Positions 48,279 to 57,448 of a DNA stretch of 64,000 bases are shown here, piece by piece. The stretch lies in assembly GCF_000827125.1 (NCBI RefSeq), contig NZ_CP010311.1, forward strand, positions 992,001 to 1,056,000, read 5' to 3'. The notes under the pieces were generated by a model. The model ran no database searches and was not told where the DNA came from. It saw nothing but the letters and a program-made list of their open reading frames with translations. The translations under genes and the position numbers were made by a program. The number at the start of each line of letters is the position of its first letter. The stretch's first letter is position 1. The stretch comes from Geoalkalibacter subterraneus. GTDB taxonomy: Bacteria; Desulfobacterota; Desulfuromonadia; Desulfuromonadales; Geoalkalibacteraceae.

Positions 48279-49337
48279 ATGGCCTGTGACGACACCCGCG
48301 TCGACATCAAAAATTTAGACCTTGAACAATTAACGGCTTTTCTCGCCGGCATGGGGAAGGAGGCCTTCCGCGCGCGCCAGATCTTCGGCTGGCTCTATCG
48401 CAAAGGCGTCGACTCCTTTGCGCAGATGACGGACTTGTCCAAAGCGTTTCGGGAAGAGCTGGAACGCCGCGCCTGCATCTCGAGCCTCCCCGTCGAGACG
48501 GCCGATGTCAGCAGCGACGGAACCTGCAAGTATCTGCTGCGCCTTCATGACGGCCAGACCGTCGAGAGCGTTCGTATTCCCATGGAAGGCGGACGCGATA
48601 CGCTGTGCATCTCAAGTCAGGTGGGGTGCGCCATGCAGTGCCGGTTCTGTCTGACCGGCAGTTTCGGCCTGACCCGCAATTTGAGTTCCTCAGAGATTGT
48701 TAACCAGGTTTGCGCGGCCTTGAAGGACGGTCCGATTCACAATATCGTGTTCATGGGGATGGGGGAGCCGCTGCATAACCTGGACAATGTTGTCACGGCC
48801 CTGAAAATTCTCTTTGCACATGAGGGCTTCGATTACAGCCCACGTAAAATCACCGTTTCCACCTGCGGCCTGATACCGGAGATGAAGGAACTGGGTCGGC
48901 GCATCCGGGTCAACCTGGCGGTGTCCTTGAATGCCACCACAGATGAGTTGCGCCACCGGTTAATGCCGGTCAATCAGCGCTATCCTCTTGAGCAGCTCAT
49001 GGCGGCCTGCCGTGGATTCCCCCTGCCGCCCCGAGGGCGCATCACCTTTGAGTATATCCTGATGGAGGGGCTCAATGATTCGCAGGCCGATGCAAAGCGT
49101 CTGGTCAAGCTGCTGCATGGCATCAAGGCAAAAGTGAACCTGATCCCTTTCAATGCCTATGAGGGTTCACCGTTCAAGCCGCCTGAGGAGAAGGCCGTTC
49201 GCGCGTTTCAGACCTATCTGCTCGATCGGGATATCGTCGCGATCCGGCGGGCCAGCAAGGGAGCCGATATCTCGGCGGCCTGCGGTCAGCTCAAGGGCCG
49301 GCTGGAGCAGCAGAGAGAAGCTGCCAACCAGGATTGA
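48279..49337 (+). CDS. rlmN: 23S rRNA A2503 / tRNA A37 C2-methyltransferase RlmN
   Basis: A 352-residue radical SAM enzyme. The CxxxCxxC is CAMQCRFC (about residues 115-122), and the resolving Cys lies in ISAACGQL near the end. GMGEPLHN and [16 protein letters not shown] are typical. It methylates 23S rRNA A2503 and some tRNAs. The other methyl-accepting Cys and the length are normal, so RlmN rather than Cfr. Confidence 0.97.
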   Translation: MACDDTRVDIKNLDLEQLTAFLAGMGKEAFRARQIFGWLYRKGVDSFAQMTDLSKAFREELERRACISSLPVETADVSSDGTCKYLLRLHDGQTVESVRIPMEGGRDTLCISSQVGCAMQCRFCLTGSFGLTRNLSSSEIVNQVCAALKDGPIHNIVFMGMGEPLHNLDNVVTALKILFAHEGFDYSPRKITVSTCGLIPEMKELGRRIRVNLAVSLNATTDELRHRLMPVNQRYPLEQLMAACRGFPLPPRGRITFEYILMEGLNDSQADAKRLVKLLHGIKAKVNLIPFNAYEGSPFKPPEEKAVRAFQTYLLDRDIVAIRRASKGADISAACGQLKGRLEQQREAANQD

Positions 49338-49400
49338 CAACAACAGCTCTGCGATCCCTTTTGGGGTCGACAATTGATTCAATTTTTGGAGGATGTTTTT

Positions 49401-50273
49401 ATGACCAGTCCCACTATTGGCGTCATCGGCGGAAGCGGCCTGTACCAGATGGAAGGGTTGAGTGATCTGCGCGAGGTTCATGTCGAGACTCCCTTCGGTC
49501 CGCCGTCCGATGCGTTTATCACCGGTGTTCTGGACGGAGTGAAGATGGTTTTCCTGCCGCGCCACGGTCGCGGCCATCGCTTTCTGCCGTCGGAGGTCAA
49601 TTATCGCGCTAACATTTACGGCATGAAGACCCTGGGGGTCGAACGGATTATCTCTGTCTCCGCCGTGGGAAGCATGAGGGAAGATATCGAGCCGGGGCAT
49701 ATCGTCATCCCCGACCAGTTCTTCGACCGCACCCAGGGCAAACGTGCTTCAACTTTTTTCGGCAACGGCGTGACCGGCCATGTGCAGTTCGCTGACCCTG
49801 TCTGCGCCGACCTGGCTGCGGTGCTGGGCGAATCCGCTAAATCCGTAGGGGCCAACGTACATCGTGGCGGCACTTACCTGTGCATTGAGGGTCCCAATTT
49901 CTCCACCCGTGCCGAATCCCGCATTTATCGCAGCTGGGGCGTTGACATCATCGGCATGACCAATCTCCCTGAGGCTCGCCTGGCTCGCGAAGCTGAGATC
50001 TGTTACGCCACTATTGCTCTGGCGACGGATTATGACTGCTGGCACGAGGGGCATGATGACGTTTCGGTCGAGGCGGTGATTGCAATCATTCAGAAAAATG
50101 TGGCGACGGCGCGAAATATCGTCAAGGCGTCAGCCTCTCGTCTTGATGCTTCGCCGTGTACCCGGGGTTGCGCCGATGCCCTGCAATACGCCATTATGAC
50201 GGACAAGGCGCTGATCCCTGAAAAGACCCGCAAGGAACTTGAACCCATTATGGGCCGTTATTTTAATTCCTGA
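49401..50273 (+). CDS. mtnP: S-methyl-5'-thioadenosine phosphorylase
   Basis: A 290-residue trimeric phosphorylase of methionine salvage. GVIGGSGLYQM, PRHGRGH, GTYLCIEGPNFSTRAES and GMTNLPEARLA (the MTN of MTAP rather than PNP) support the call. ATG 49401 has GGAGG 9-10 bases upstream; an in-frame ATG at 49374 is less likely. It probably forms an operon with the PfkB kinase and the next gene. Confidence 0.93.
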   Translation: MTSPTIGVIGGSGLYQMEGLSDLREVHVETPFGPPSDAFITGVLDGVKMVFLPRHGRGHRFLPSEVNYRANIYGMKTLGVERIISVSAVGSMREDIEPGHIVIPDQFFDRTQGKRASTFFGNGVTGHVQFADPVCADLAAVLGESAKSVGANVHRGGTYLCIEGPNFSTRAESRIYRSWGVDIIGMTNLPEARLAREAEICYATIALATDYDCWHEGHDDVSVEAVIAIIQKNVATARNIVKASASRLDASPCTRGCADALQYAIMTDKALIPEKTRKELEPIMGRYFNS

Positions 50274-50316
50274 TGGGGAGAATTCTGCTCTTCATCTTTT
50301 TGCACAGGTTGTTTTT

Positions 50317-51234
50317 ATGAGTATTCTGGTTGTTGGATCTGTCGCGTTTGACTCGGTTCAAACGCCTTTCGGTCAGGTTGAAGATGTTCTGGGCGGCTCG
50401 GCCACCTATTTTTCCACCGCGGCCAGCTTTTTCACTGGTGTCGACCTGGTGGCGGTGGTTGGAGAGGACTTCCCTGCCGAGCATGTCGATTTTCTGCAAT
50501 CCCGCCAAATCAACCTGGCAGGGTTGCAGCGGGCCCCTGGATCCACTTTTCGTTGGAAAGGTCGCTATGAGTACGATCTCAATGAAGCGCATACCCTCGA
50601 TACCCGCCTGAACGTTTTCGAGAGCTTCAAGCCGGAACTGCCCTCAGGCTTCGAGGATGCCGAATTCGTGTTTCTGGCCAATATCGATCCCGAGCTTCAG
50701 CTCCAGGTACTCAAGCAGGTGAAAAAACCGCGTCTGGTGGCCAGCGATACCATGAACTTCTGGATCGAAGGCAAGCGTGACGCGCTGGTGGAAACCCTGG
50801 CCAATGTGGACCTTCTCGTCATCAATGATGCCGAGACACGTCAGCTCGCCGGGGAACCCAACCTGGTTAAGGCCGCGCGCATCATCCGCGATATGGGGCC
50901 GCGAACCCTGGTGGTCAAGCGTGGCGAATACGGTGTGATCATGTTTCGCGACGAAACGGTTTTTGCCGCGCCGGCCTACCCGCTGGAGTCGGTTTTCGAT
51001 CCAACCGGTGCTGGAGACACCTTTGCCGGCGGGTTCATGGGCTATCTGGCCGCGACCGGGGATCTTTCGGAAGCCAATCTGCGTCAGGCCATTGTTTTCG
51101 GCAGCGTTATGGCTTCATTCACCGTTGAAAAATTCAGCCTTGACCGTTTGCGGACACTGGAGTACGAAGAGATCAGAAGCCGTTTTCGGTTGTTCAAGCA
51201 ACTGACCCATTTCGAGGATCTCTCGGAAGAGTAA
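50317..51234 (+). CDS. PfkB-family sugar/nucleoside kinase
   Basis: A 305-residue ribokinase-fold kinase. The catalytic motif DPTGAGDTFAGGF is complete; N-terminal GGSATYFSTAASF is typical. Sugar specificity cannot be read. Location directly after mtnP hints at a nucleoside or methylthioribose-related substrate, but that is inference. The ATG is at 50317; 44 bp of leader follow mtnP. Confidence 0.85.
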   Translation: MSILVVGSVAFDSVQTPFGQVEDVLGGSATYFSTAASFFTGVDLVAVVGEDFPAEHVDFLQSRQINLAGLQRAPGSTFRWKGRYEYDLNEAHTLDTRLNVFESFKPELPSGFEDAEFVFLANIDPELQLQVLKQVKKPRLVASDTMNFWIEGKRDALVETLANVDLLVINDAETRQLAGEPNLVKAARIIRDMGPRTLVVKRGEYGVIMFRDETVFAAPAYPLESVFDPTGAGDTFAGGFMGYLAATGDLSEANLRQAIVFGSVMASFTVEKFSLDRLRTLEYEEIRSRFRLFKQLTHFEDLSEE

Positions 51235-51242
51235 GGCCGATT

Positions 51243-51779
51243 ATGATGTTTCTGCCCGACGAAACTAGACTCAGCCTTGCGGTTGAAGCCGACCAGGTGT
51301 TGACCCTGTATCGCTCAATCAACCCGGTGCAGGTTTCTCTGCCCGGAGTTCCCGGGCAGAAGGCCGGTGCCTTTGTCTGCGTCTTCTTTGAAGGAGATGC
51401 GGCGCGTATCGCGGTTGTGCTGGAATTGCACGAGGCTGGGCGGCTTTATTTCTACTTCGATGATGATGGGCCGGTCCCCGCAGCCCGGGTCGCTTCCCTT
51501 CTGGATGAAGCGCTGTACTTCGTCGAAGCCATGGGATATCTCATGGTTGATCTGGAATGGGATCATCTGGAGGAGAATGAACGCGATGCGCTTTGGCGCA
51601 ATCTGCCTTTGAAACAGGGCATGCCGGCCCCTGTAAAAAACGGTGACATCTCGTCGGGGGATGGTGCCTCGGACCCTGTGCAGGTGAGCGGTCCCGGCGG
51701 ATCTTTTGCCGATAAAGAGATGGAAGCGCGACGACAGCGAGTGATCGCCAATCTCGGGCGCCTGTTTGCCGCTTATTGA
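51243..51779 (+). CDS. Conserved-looking protein of unknown function
   Basis: A 178-residue soluble protein, no signal. The middle (YFDDDGPVPAARVASLLDEALYF, split) suggests an alpha/beta fold; the last third is Gly/Ser-rich, then a Lys/Arg-rich helix. It begins 9 bp after the PfkB stop and precedes a TPR lipoprotein, so it may belong to either unit. No family recognised. Confidence 0.6.
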   Translation: MMFLPDETRLSLAVEADQVLTLYRSINPVQVSLPGVPGQKAGAFVCVFFEGDAARIAVVLELHEAGRLYFYFDDDGPVPAARVASLLDEALYFVEAMGYLMVDLEWDHLEENERDALWRNLPLKQGMPAPVKNGDISSGDGASDPVQVSGPGGSFADKEMEARRQRVIANLGRLFAAY

Positions 51780-51845
51780 ACAAGAAACGAGAAGTTCGTA
51801 TATCTCAGACGCCGCTTGAGGTGCCTGGTTTTCAAGGAGATGCTT

Positions 51846-52592
51846 GTGGTTCCATTTGTGCGTACGATAGTCCTGGTTGTTGCTTTGATGCTGCTGTGGG
51901 GGTGCGCCCCGGCAAACCAGGACCGGCAAGCGGCCCAAACCCATTACGCCTTGGGAGTCAGTTATCTGCGCGAGCCCAACGTCACGGAGGCGTTGCGTGA
52001 ATTTCTCAAAGCGGTCGAACTTGACCCGCGCAATGCCAATCTGCATCAGGTCCTGGGGCAGACCTATCATCTGAAAAAGGCCTACCCTGAAGCCGAGAAA
52101 CATTACCTCGAGGCCGTTCGTCTCTCCGGCGGGGATCCGGGCTATTACAATAATCTCGGGGCGCTTTATCTCGATATGCAGCGTTGGGATGACGCGGTAG
52201 AATATTTCCGTCTTGCCGCCGGAGATTTGTTGTTTGCACAGCCGGAGGTGGCGTTCACCGGAGCGGGGACTGCTTTATTGGAGAAGGGGGAGCCTCTGGA
52301 AGCTATTGAATATTTCCAGCAGTCCCTCGAAAAAAATCGCCGCTATGCGCCAGCCCATCTGCACATGGGGCGGGCTTATCAGGCCTTGGGCCGGCCGGGG
52401 CCTGCGATCGAGTCTTTTCTTGAAGCCACCAGAATTGATACCGGTTATGCTGAGGCTTATTACCAGTTGGGGCTGGCCTACATGAAACGCAAGGAGGATG
52501 GCAAAGCCCGAGAGGCTTTTGAAAAAGCCATCTCCCTGCGACCCGATTCGGAATTGTCACGCAAGGCTGAAAACTATTTGAAGCTTTTGTGA
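51846..52592 (+). CDS. TPR lipoprotein (PilW/PilF-like)
   Basis: A 248-residue lipoprotein with lipobox LWGC (Cys20) and five to six TPR units (HYALGVSYLREPNVTEAL; YYNNLGALYLDMQRWDDAV). PilF/PilW assemble type IV pilus secretins in the outer membrane, but no pilus gene is nearby. GTG 51846 has AAGGAG 6 bases upstream; ATG 51840 touches the SD site. The next gene is RodZ-like, a pairing seen elsewhere. Confidence 0.8.
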   Translation: MVPFVRTIVLVVALMLLWGCAPANQDRQAAQTHYALGVSYLREPNVTEALREFLKAVELDPRNANLHQVLGQTYHLKKAYPEAEKHYLEAVRLSGGDPGYYNNLGALYLDMQRWDDAVEYFRLAAGDLLFAQPEVAFTGAGTALLEKGEPLEAIEYFQQSLEKNRRYAPAHLHMGRAYQALGRPGPAIESFLEATRIDTGYAEAYYQLGLAYMKRKEDGKAREAFEKAISLRPDSELSRKAENYLKLL

Positions 52593-52646
52593 AAAAACAG
52601 CCGGTTAAATTCATCCGACTGTTATCACCCTGACCCTGGCGTAGCT

Positions 52647-53528
52647 ATGAGTGAAACCGAATTTTACGGCGATATATTAAAAAACCGCCGCAGGGAGCGT
52701 CAATTGTCCCTGGACGATGTCGCGCGGCAGACCCGCATGCGAACCGCCTTTCTCGAAGCTCTGGAAGAGGGGCGCTTCGAGGAATTCCCGGCGGAAACCT
52801 ACGTCAAAGGTTTTCTACGCAATTACAGTGAGTTTTTGGGACTTGACTCTGAGACTCTGCTTGACGTCTATCAGCAGCAGCGCCCTGCCGTGGCCGATGT
52901 CGACAGTGAACTGCGTCGTATCGAGACGGGGCTGGTTCAACCGGTTCAACGCAGTTCCCCCCGGCGGTCTCTGCTGCTTTTTCTTTTTATCACGGTTCTG
53001 ATCCTTATTGGGTTGGCGATCGGTTATTTTCTGACTCAGAAACCCGGTGTCGTAGGCCTTCTTCCTGAGTCGCAGGTGCCGGTGGATGCGCCCGGAACGG
53101 TGGATCCTGTGCAGAATAGAGCATCCCCGCCATCTTCTGATGCTGGTACTGTGACGGAGACTGAGGGTGAGGCTCGGACGGAAGTCACCAATCCGGTGGA
53201 GGATCTTCCCTCCATTGTTAGCCCCGCGACGCCGGCACTCATCAACGAAGATCCAGCATCCGCCCCCGCTGACTTCTTCTCTCCGCCTCCGGTGGCTCCG
53301 GGAGCCGCTCTGAAAATCCGGGCCGTCGCCGCGACACAACTCGAGGTGGCCATCGACCAGCGCCCGCGCCAGCATTATGAGCTGCGTGAAGGGTCTGTGC
53401 TGGCATGGCGGATACAGCAGCAGGCCGAACTCATCGTCGAGCAGCCCGAGGCGGTAAATCTGGAACTCGATGATAAACCGCTTGATTTTGATAATAATTC
53501 TAAGATTCTTATAATCACGGGGGAGTGA
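52647..53528 (+). CDS. RodZ-like helix-turn-helix membrane protein
   Basis: A 293-residue protein. An N-terminal HTH (about residues 5-75; LKNRRRERQLSLDDVARQTR) that in RodZ binds MreB, one membrane helix (about 112-132), a Pro/Ser/Thr-rich linker and a C-terminal DUF4115 beta domain (from about LKIRAVAATQLEV). It probably tethers the MreB cytoskeleton, working with the PBP2/RodA encoded at the window start. No ispG follows, which is its usual neighbour in many genomes. Confidence 0.82.
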   Translation: MSETEFYGDILKNRRRERQLSLDDVARQTRMRTAFLEALEEGRFEEFPAETYVKGFLRNYSEFLGLDSETLLDVYQQQRPAVADVDSELRRIETGLVQPVQRSSPRRSLLLFLFITVLILIGLAIGYFLTQKPGVVGLLPESQVPVDAPGTVDPVQNRASPPSSDAGTVTETEGEARTEVTNPVEDLPSIVSPATPALINEDPASAPADFFSPPPVAPGAALKIRAVAATQLEVAIDQRPRQHYELREGSVLAWRIQQQAELIVEQPEAVNLELDDKPLDFDNNSKILIITGE

Positions 53529-53550
53529 TTCTCCCCGGCAGGTGAAATAA

Positions 53551-54105
53551 ATGCAGCTCAGGTGTCCACAATGCGGAGCACGCTATCGAATCAGGGATGA
53601 AAAAGTCCGGGCCGGAGCCCGTGTGCGGTGTCCGAAATGCAACGACATCTTCCCGGTTCAGGTTGCCGCGGACCTGGCTGCCAAATCCAGTGCCTCACAG
53701 AAGACCACCGCCCCTGAGCTGCAGAAAACCCGCCCCAAGGTGGTGCTCGTTGAAGACGCCCGCTATTTTCGCGAGCTGATTCGTGATGTGCTGACTCCTC
53801 TCAATTTCGAATTTCACGAGGCTGCTGACGGCGCCGAGGGCTTGCGCATCATCGAGCGGTTCCGCCCCGATCTGGTCATCCTTGATCTGAATCTCCCCGA
53901 AATGAACGGGTATGAATTGATGAAGGCCATTCGTGCCCGTGCCGCTCTGCGCGATACGCGTATTCTTGCCATGAGCGGTGTTTTCCGCAAAGAGGTCGAT
54001 CAGCAGGCCGCTCAGCAGGCGGGAGCCGACGAATTTATCGGCAAATCGTTCACACCTGACTTTCTTCTCGAACGGGTCAACCATCTCCTCGGCCTTTCAT
54101 CATGA
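53551..54105 (+). CDS. MJ0042 zinc-ribbon fused to a response-regulator receiver
   Basis: A 184-residue protein. The first 40 residues are an MJ0042-type zinc ribbon (CPQCGARYRI ... VRCPKCNDIF). A receiver follows (about 65-182) with acceptor Asp in VILDLNLPEMNG and Lys in FIGKSF. There is no DNA-binding domain, so it is probably a single-domain signalling relay. It overlaps the pnp start by 4 bp. Confidence 0.85.
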   Translation: MQLRCPQCGARYRIRDEKVRAGARVRCPKCNDIFPVQVAADLAAKSSASQKTTAPELQKTRPKVVLVEDARYFRELIRDVLTPLNFEFHEAADGAEGLRIIERFRPDLVILDLNLPEMNGYELMKAIRARAALRDTRILAMSGVFRKEVDQQAAQQAGADEFIGKSFTPDFLLERVNHLLGLSS

Positions 54106-54956
54106 GTCTTGAAAACAAGCATTCATCTCTCGCCGCCGCTTTTGTTCAAGAGCGATTTGCTCTCCGAGCCGGTTCTGTTTTCGACCTGGCCGTTGTGCTT
54201 GGTTCCGGGTGGGGGGGGCTGGTAGACAGGCTGGTGGATGCCCAATCCATCCCCTATTGTGAGATTCCCGGATTCGGCGCAGCTTCTGTCGCCGGGCACC
54301 GCTCTCGTCTGTGGGCGGGAACTTTCAATGGCTGGCGACTGCTGGTTTTTCAGGGACGCTATCACCTGTATGAGGGGTACCGGGCTTGCGAGGTTGTGCG
54401 GCCGGTGGAACTGGCTGCTGACCTAGGGTGCCCCCGTCTGCTGTTGACGAATGCGGCAGGTGGTGTTCCCGCCCATTTTCGACCCGGTGATTTCTTGTTC
54501 ATTGAGGATCATCTCAACCTGACCGGTGACAACCCTTTGCGCGGTCTTTCCGATGCGTTTATCGACCTGAGCCGCCTGTACCGAAAGGATTTGTATCCTG
54601 CGTTGAATCAGCGTTTGAAAAGCCGTGGCATCCGCATGCATCAAGGGGTGCTGGCGTCTTTGCCGGGGCCCAGCTATGAAACGCCGGCTGAGGTGCGCAT
54701 GATCGAGATGCTTGGTGGTCACGCTGTTTCCATGTCAACGGTGCCCGAAGCCATTATGGCCTGTTATCGCGGTCTGGATGTTGTCGCTCTCAGCTTGATT
54801 TCGAACCATGCGGCCGGCGTTGCCGATGTGCTCTTGTCTCACGAGGATGTGCTTGCAGCGGGAAGCGAGGCGGCTGGTTTGTGCAGTGAACTGGTTGGCA
54901 GTCTGATCGATTGCTGGGGCTCGGCGGATGAAGGTGCCCCCGCGGAACGGCAATAA
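54102..54956 (+). CDS. Purine nucleoside phosphorylase, trimeric type
   Basis: A 284-residue enzyme that splits purine (deoxy)nucleosides into base and (deoxy)ribose-1-phosphate. LGSGWGGL, phosphate-site GHRSRLWAG, NAAGGVPAHFRPGD, and GPSYETPAEVRM are conserved; SLISNHAAG carries the purine-binding Asn. MST rather than MTN at the sugar site sets it apart from the MtnP encoded at 49.4 kb. It feeds DeoB/DeoC. Confidence 0.9.
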   Translation: MSLENKHSSLAAAFVQERFALRAGSVFDLAVVLGSGWGGLVDRLVDAQSIPYCEIPGFGAASVAGHRSRLWAGTFNGWRLLVFQGRYHLYEGYRACEVVRPVELAADLGCPRLLLTNAAGGVPAHFRPGDFLFIEDHLNLTGDNPLRGLSDAFIDLSRLYRKDLYPALNQRLKSRGIRMHQGVLASLPGPSYETPAEVRMIEMLGGHAVSMSTVPEAIMACYRGLDVVALSLISNHAAGVADVLLSHEDVLAAGSEAAGLCSELVGSLIDCWGSADEGAPAERQ

Positions 54957-55087
54957 AATATCGCCTTTCAGGGTAATTTCTTCTTTCTGGAGCCAAAAGG
55001 ACTTTGTCTTACCGCAAAGCTGTCAAGGAAAAAAACAGTCTTCTTTGTATTGTTTCTAATTTTGGCCGCAATAAGGTTTATGTCCGC

Positions 55088-55115
55088 TTGACAGGCCTTT
55101 GGCCCGTGGTAGAAT
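55088..55115 (+). promoter_or_regulatory. Promoter of the response regulator/Usp genes
   Basis: TTGACA (55088-55093), a 16-base spacer and extended -10 TGG-TAGAAT (55107-55115), within a 260-bp gene-free AT-rich stretch. Start near 55122. Confidence 0.68.
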
Positions 55116-55216
55116 TGCAAATAATTCAAAATCGCCGGGTCAGTCGGTGAAGATACGAACAATTTTCGGGTCGTTTTTAATGTTGTTATGAAAATCAGGT
55201 TCTGGGAGTTGTTTTT

Positions 55217-55606
55217 TTGGACATGCATATGGGAAAAATTCTTATTGTTGACGATGAAGAAAACGCCCGTATCGGACTCAGCCGACTGTTGTCGCAGGAA
55301 GGCTATGATGTGGACAGTGTCTGCGACGGTGCCGAGGCGCTCGATTATATCCGCGACCACCGGGTGAGTCTGGTGATCAGCGATATACACATGCCGGGCA
55401 TGAACGGCATGGTTTTTCTGCGAGAGCTTCACCGCAGCCATCCCGGCATCAATGTCATCATGATCACCGCCTACGGCGGTGTGGAGTCTTACCTGGAAGC
55501 CATGAACCTGGGGGCTTTCGAATATATCAACAAACCCGTTAAAATTGATGAACTCAAGTCGGTCATGAACAAACTTTTCAGCCAGAACAATCAGGCCAGT
55601 GTCTGA
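55217..55606 (+). CDS. Single-domain response regulator (CheY-like)
   Basis: A 129-residue receiver. Acidic pair DDEE near the start, acceptor Asp in VISDIHMPGMNG, Thr in MITAYGG and Lys in NKPVK. There is no output domain. TTG 55217 has GGGAG 8 bases upstream; ATGs at 55223 or 55229 are possible. It is followed within 37 bp by a Usp gene and then by a hybrid kinase, a likely partner. Confidence 0.85.
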   Translation: MDMHMGKILIVDDEENARIGLSRLLSQEGYDVDSVCDGAEALDYIRDHRVSLVISDIHMPGMNGMVFLRELHRSHPGINVIMITAYGGVESYLEAMNLGAFEYINKPVKIDELKSVMNKLFSQNNQASV

Positions 55607-55642
55607 CAAGGGCGATTGGTTCCGGCCATGGGAGACAATGTC

Positions 55643-56092
55643 ATGAAGGAATTCAAAAACATTCTGTACGCCACCGATTTTTCCGAAAGCTCCGATTATG
55701 CGTTTCAGTATGCTTTCTCGCTGGCCAGGAAATATGACGCGCGCCTTCTGCTGGTTCACGTCATCAACGAGCCTGTCGACTTGAGAGGGTTCTATGTCCC
55801 CCATATCTCTTTTGAGAAGCTTGAGGAAGAGATTCTGCAGGGCGCACAGAAAATGATGGAAAAGTTTTGCCGCACCCACCTTGGCGACTTTAAAAATTAT
55901 GAGCCGTTTATCCTGCCCGGCATTCCCTATGACGAAATCATCAAGAAAGCCGATGAGCAGCAGGCCGACCTGATTGTCATGGGGACTCATGGCCGGACCG
56001 GACTCGACCATGTTCTGTTCGGTAGCACGGCTGAAAAAGTGGTGCGTAAATCGAACGTGCCGGTCATGACGATTCGTATCAACGAAGAATGA
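55643..56092 (+). CDS. Universal stress protein (UspA family)
   Basis: A 149-residue Usp with the ATP-binding loop GTHGRTGLDHVLFGSTAEKV and N-terminal ILYATDFSESS. ATG 55643 has GGGAG about 8 bases upstream; ATGs/TTG at 55616-55628 are alternatives. It is probably co-transcribed with the response regulator and ends at a strong terminator. Confidence 0.9.
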   Translation: MKEFKNILYATDFSESSDYAFQYAFSLARKYDARLLLVHVINEPVDLRGFYVPHISFEKLEEEILQGAQKMMEKFCRTHLGDFKNYEPFILPGIPYDEIIKKADEQQADLIVMGTHGRTGLDHVLFGSTAEKVVRKSNVPVMTIRINEE

Positions 56093-56120
56093 TCGCCACA
56101 GGCCCGACCATATAACCAAT

Positions 56121-56158
56121 GAATCAGAAAAGGCAGCTCCGGCTGCCTTTTCTGATTC
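56121..56158. terminator. Perfect 17-bp stem terminator after the Usp gene
   Basis: 56121-56137 is fully complementary to 56142-56158 with a TCCG tetraloop; the right arm contains CCTTTTCTG. Strong and probably bidirectional. Confidence 0.85.
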
Positions 56159-56168
56159 AGGTTTGCCC

Positions 56169-56198
56169 TTGTCAACCGACGCGGACGCAATGTATGCT
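56169..56198 (+). promoter_or_regulatory. Possible promoter of the hybrid histidine kinase
   Basis: TTGTCA (56169-56174), 18-base spacer, TATGCT (56193-56198). A weak match; transcription would begin near 56206, suggesting a start codon further in (GTG 56224 or TTG 56236). Confidence 0.3.
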
Positions 56199-57414
56199 GA
56201 CAGCCGGATTTTCAATACGTTCGGTGGATGGTTCCTTGAGCGAAGCGCCTGAAAAAATTCTTGTTGTAGATGACGAGCGGGTCATTCTGCAGCTGACTTC
56301 CATGATCCTGCGCAACCGGGAGTTCGAGGTTCTTACGGCCGAAAGCGGCGAAGAGGGCCTTGAGCTTCTGGCTCGCGAAGAGATCAGCCTGGTTCTGCTC
56401 GATTACATGATGCCGGTCATGGACGGCATGACTGCCCTGAAGCAGATCCGGGAGCAGCACCCCCGCACCTATGTCATCATGTTCACCGGCAAGGGCAGCG
56501 AGGAGATCGCCGTCGAGTTGATGAAGGCCGGTGCCTCCGACTATATCCTCAAGCCGTTCAACAACCAGGACCTGCTCGATCGAATTGAAAATGTCCTGCG
56601 CATTCGCCGTATTGAACTTCACAACAAGGAATTGCGTGAAGAGCGTGAAAGACTGCTGCGCGAAATCGAGGAGTGGAACCAGGAACTTGAACGGCGTGTC
56701 GCGGAGAAAAGCGCCGAACTGGAAAAAGCCCAGATGGAAATTATCCAGGCGGAGAAGCTCGCCGCTTTTGGACATCTCTCCGCCGGCATGGCGCATGAAA
56801 TCCGCAACCCCCTCAATTCCATCAGCCTGTTTGCCCAGATTCTCAAATCATCCGTCTCTCAATGCGCCGACCTTAAAGAGTATCCGGATAAAATCATCCG
56901 TGAGGTTGACCGGATCGATGCGATTCTGGTCAAGTTGCTCGACGCGCGCAAAAAGCCCCATGTCACCCTGCAGCGCGTAAACCTGGTCCGGCAGATCGAA
57001 AACTGCCTGGAAATATTCGAACCGCAGATCAAGATGCAGAATATCAGAGTGGAGACGGAGATTTCTCCTGATATCCCGGAGCTTGACGCCGATCCCCACG
57101 AAATTTCCCAGGTATTCAACAATATTATTGTCAATTCGCTGCACGAGATGCCCGAGAGAGGAACGCTGCGGGTTGCGATGTACAGTGCCGAAGATACCCT
57201 TCACATCAAGATCTCCGATACGGGGGGCGGGATCCCCGACGAAAACCTTTACTGCATCTTTGATCCCTTTTTTACCACCAAGGAGCGTGGCACGGGGCTG
57301 GGTCTCTCGGTCGTGCTGCGTATTGTCAAGGGCTACGGCGGGCGCATCAATGTCGAAAAGCACAATGGAGACGGCACGACTTTTCACATCCAGTTCCCGG
57401 TGATTGCCTCGTGA
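56194..57414 (+). CDS. Receiver-histidine kinase (cytoplasmic)
   Basis: A protein of about 400 residues: a receiver (from EKILVVDDE; Asp in LLDYMMPVMDG), a long coiled coil (residues about 160-210), HisKA (HLSAGMAHEIRNPLNSI) and HATPase with NNIIVNSLHE, DTGGGIP and GTGLGLSVVLRI. No membrane segment. It probably signals with the CheY-like protein upstream. Its true start is uncertain: ATG 56194, GTG 56224 and TTG 56236 are in frame and none has a strong SD. Confidence 0.85.
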   Translation: MLTAGFSIRSVDGSLSEAPEKILVVDDERVILQLTSMILRNREFEVLTAESGEEGLELLAREEISLVLLDYMMPVMDGMTALKQIREQHPRTYVIMFTGKGSEEIAVELMKAGASDYILKPFNNQDLLDRIENVLRIRRIELHNKELREERERLLREIEEWNQELERRVAEKSAELEKAQMEIIQAEKLAAFGHLSAGMAHEIRNPLNSISLFAQILKSSVSQCADLKEYPDKIIREVDRIDAILVKLLDARKKPHVTLQRVNLVRQIENCLEIFEPQIKMQNIRVETEISPDIPELDADPHEISQVFNNIIVNSLHEMPERGTLRVAMYSAEDTLHIKISDTGGGIPDENLYCIFDPFFTTKERGTGLGLSVVLRIVKGYGGRINVEKHNGDGTTFHIQFPVIAS

Positions 57415-57448
57415 ATTTCGATATGGCTGAATCCGGAGTGGTCGTATT

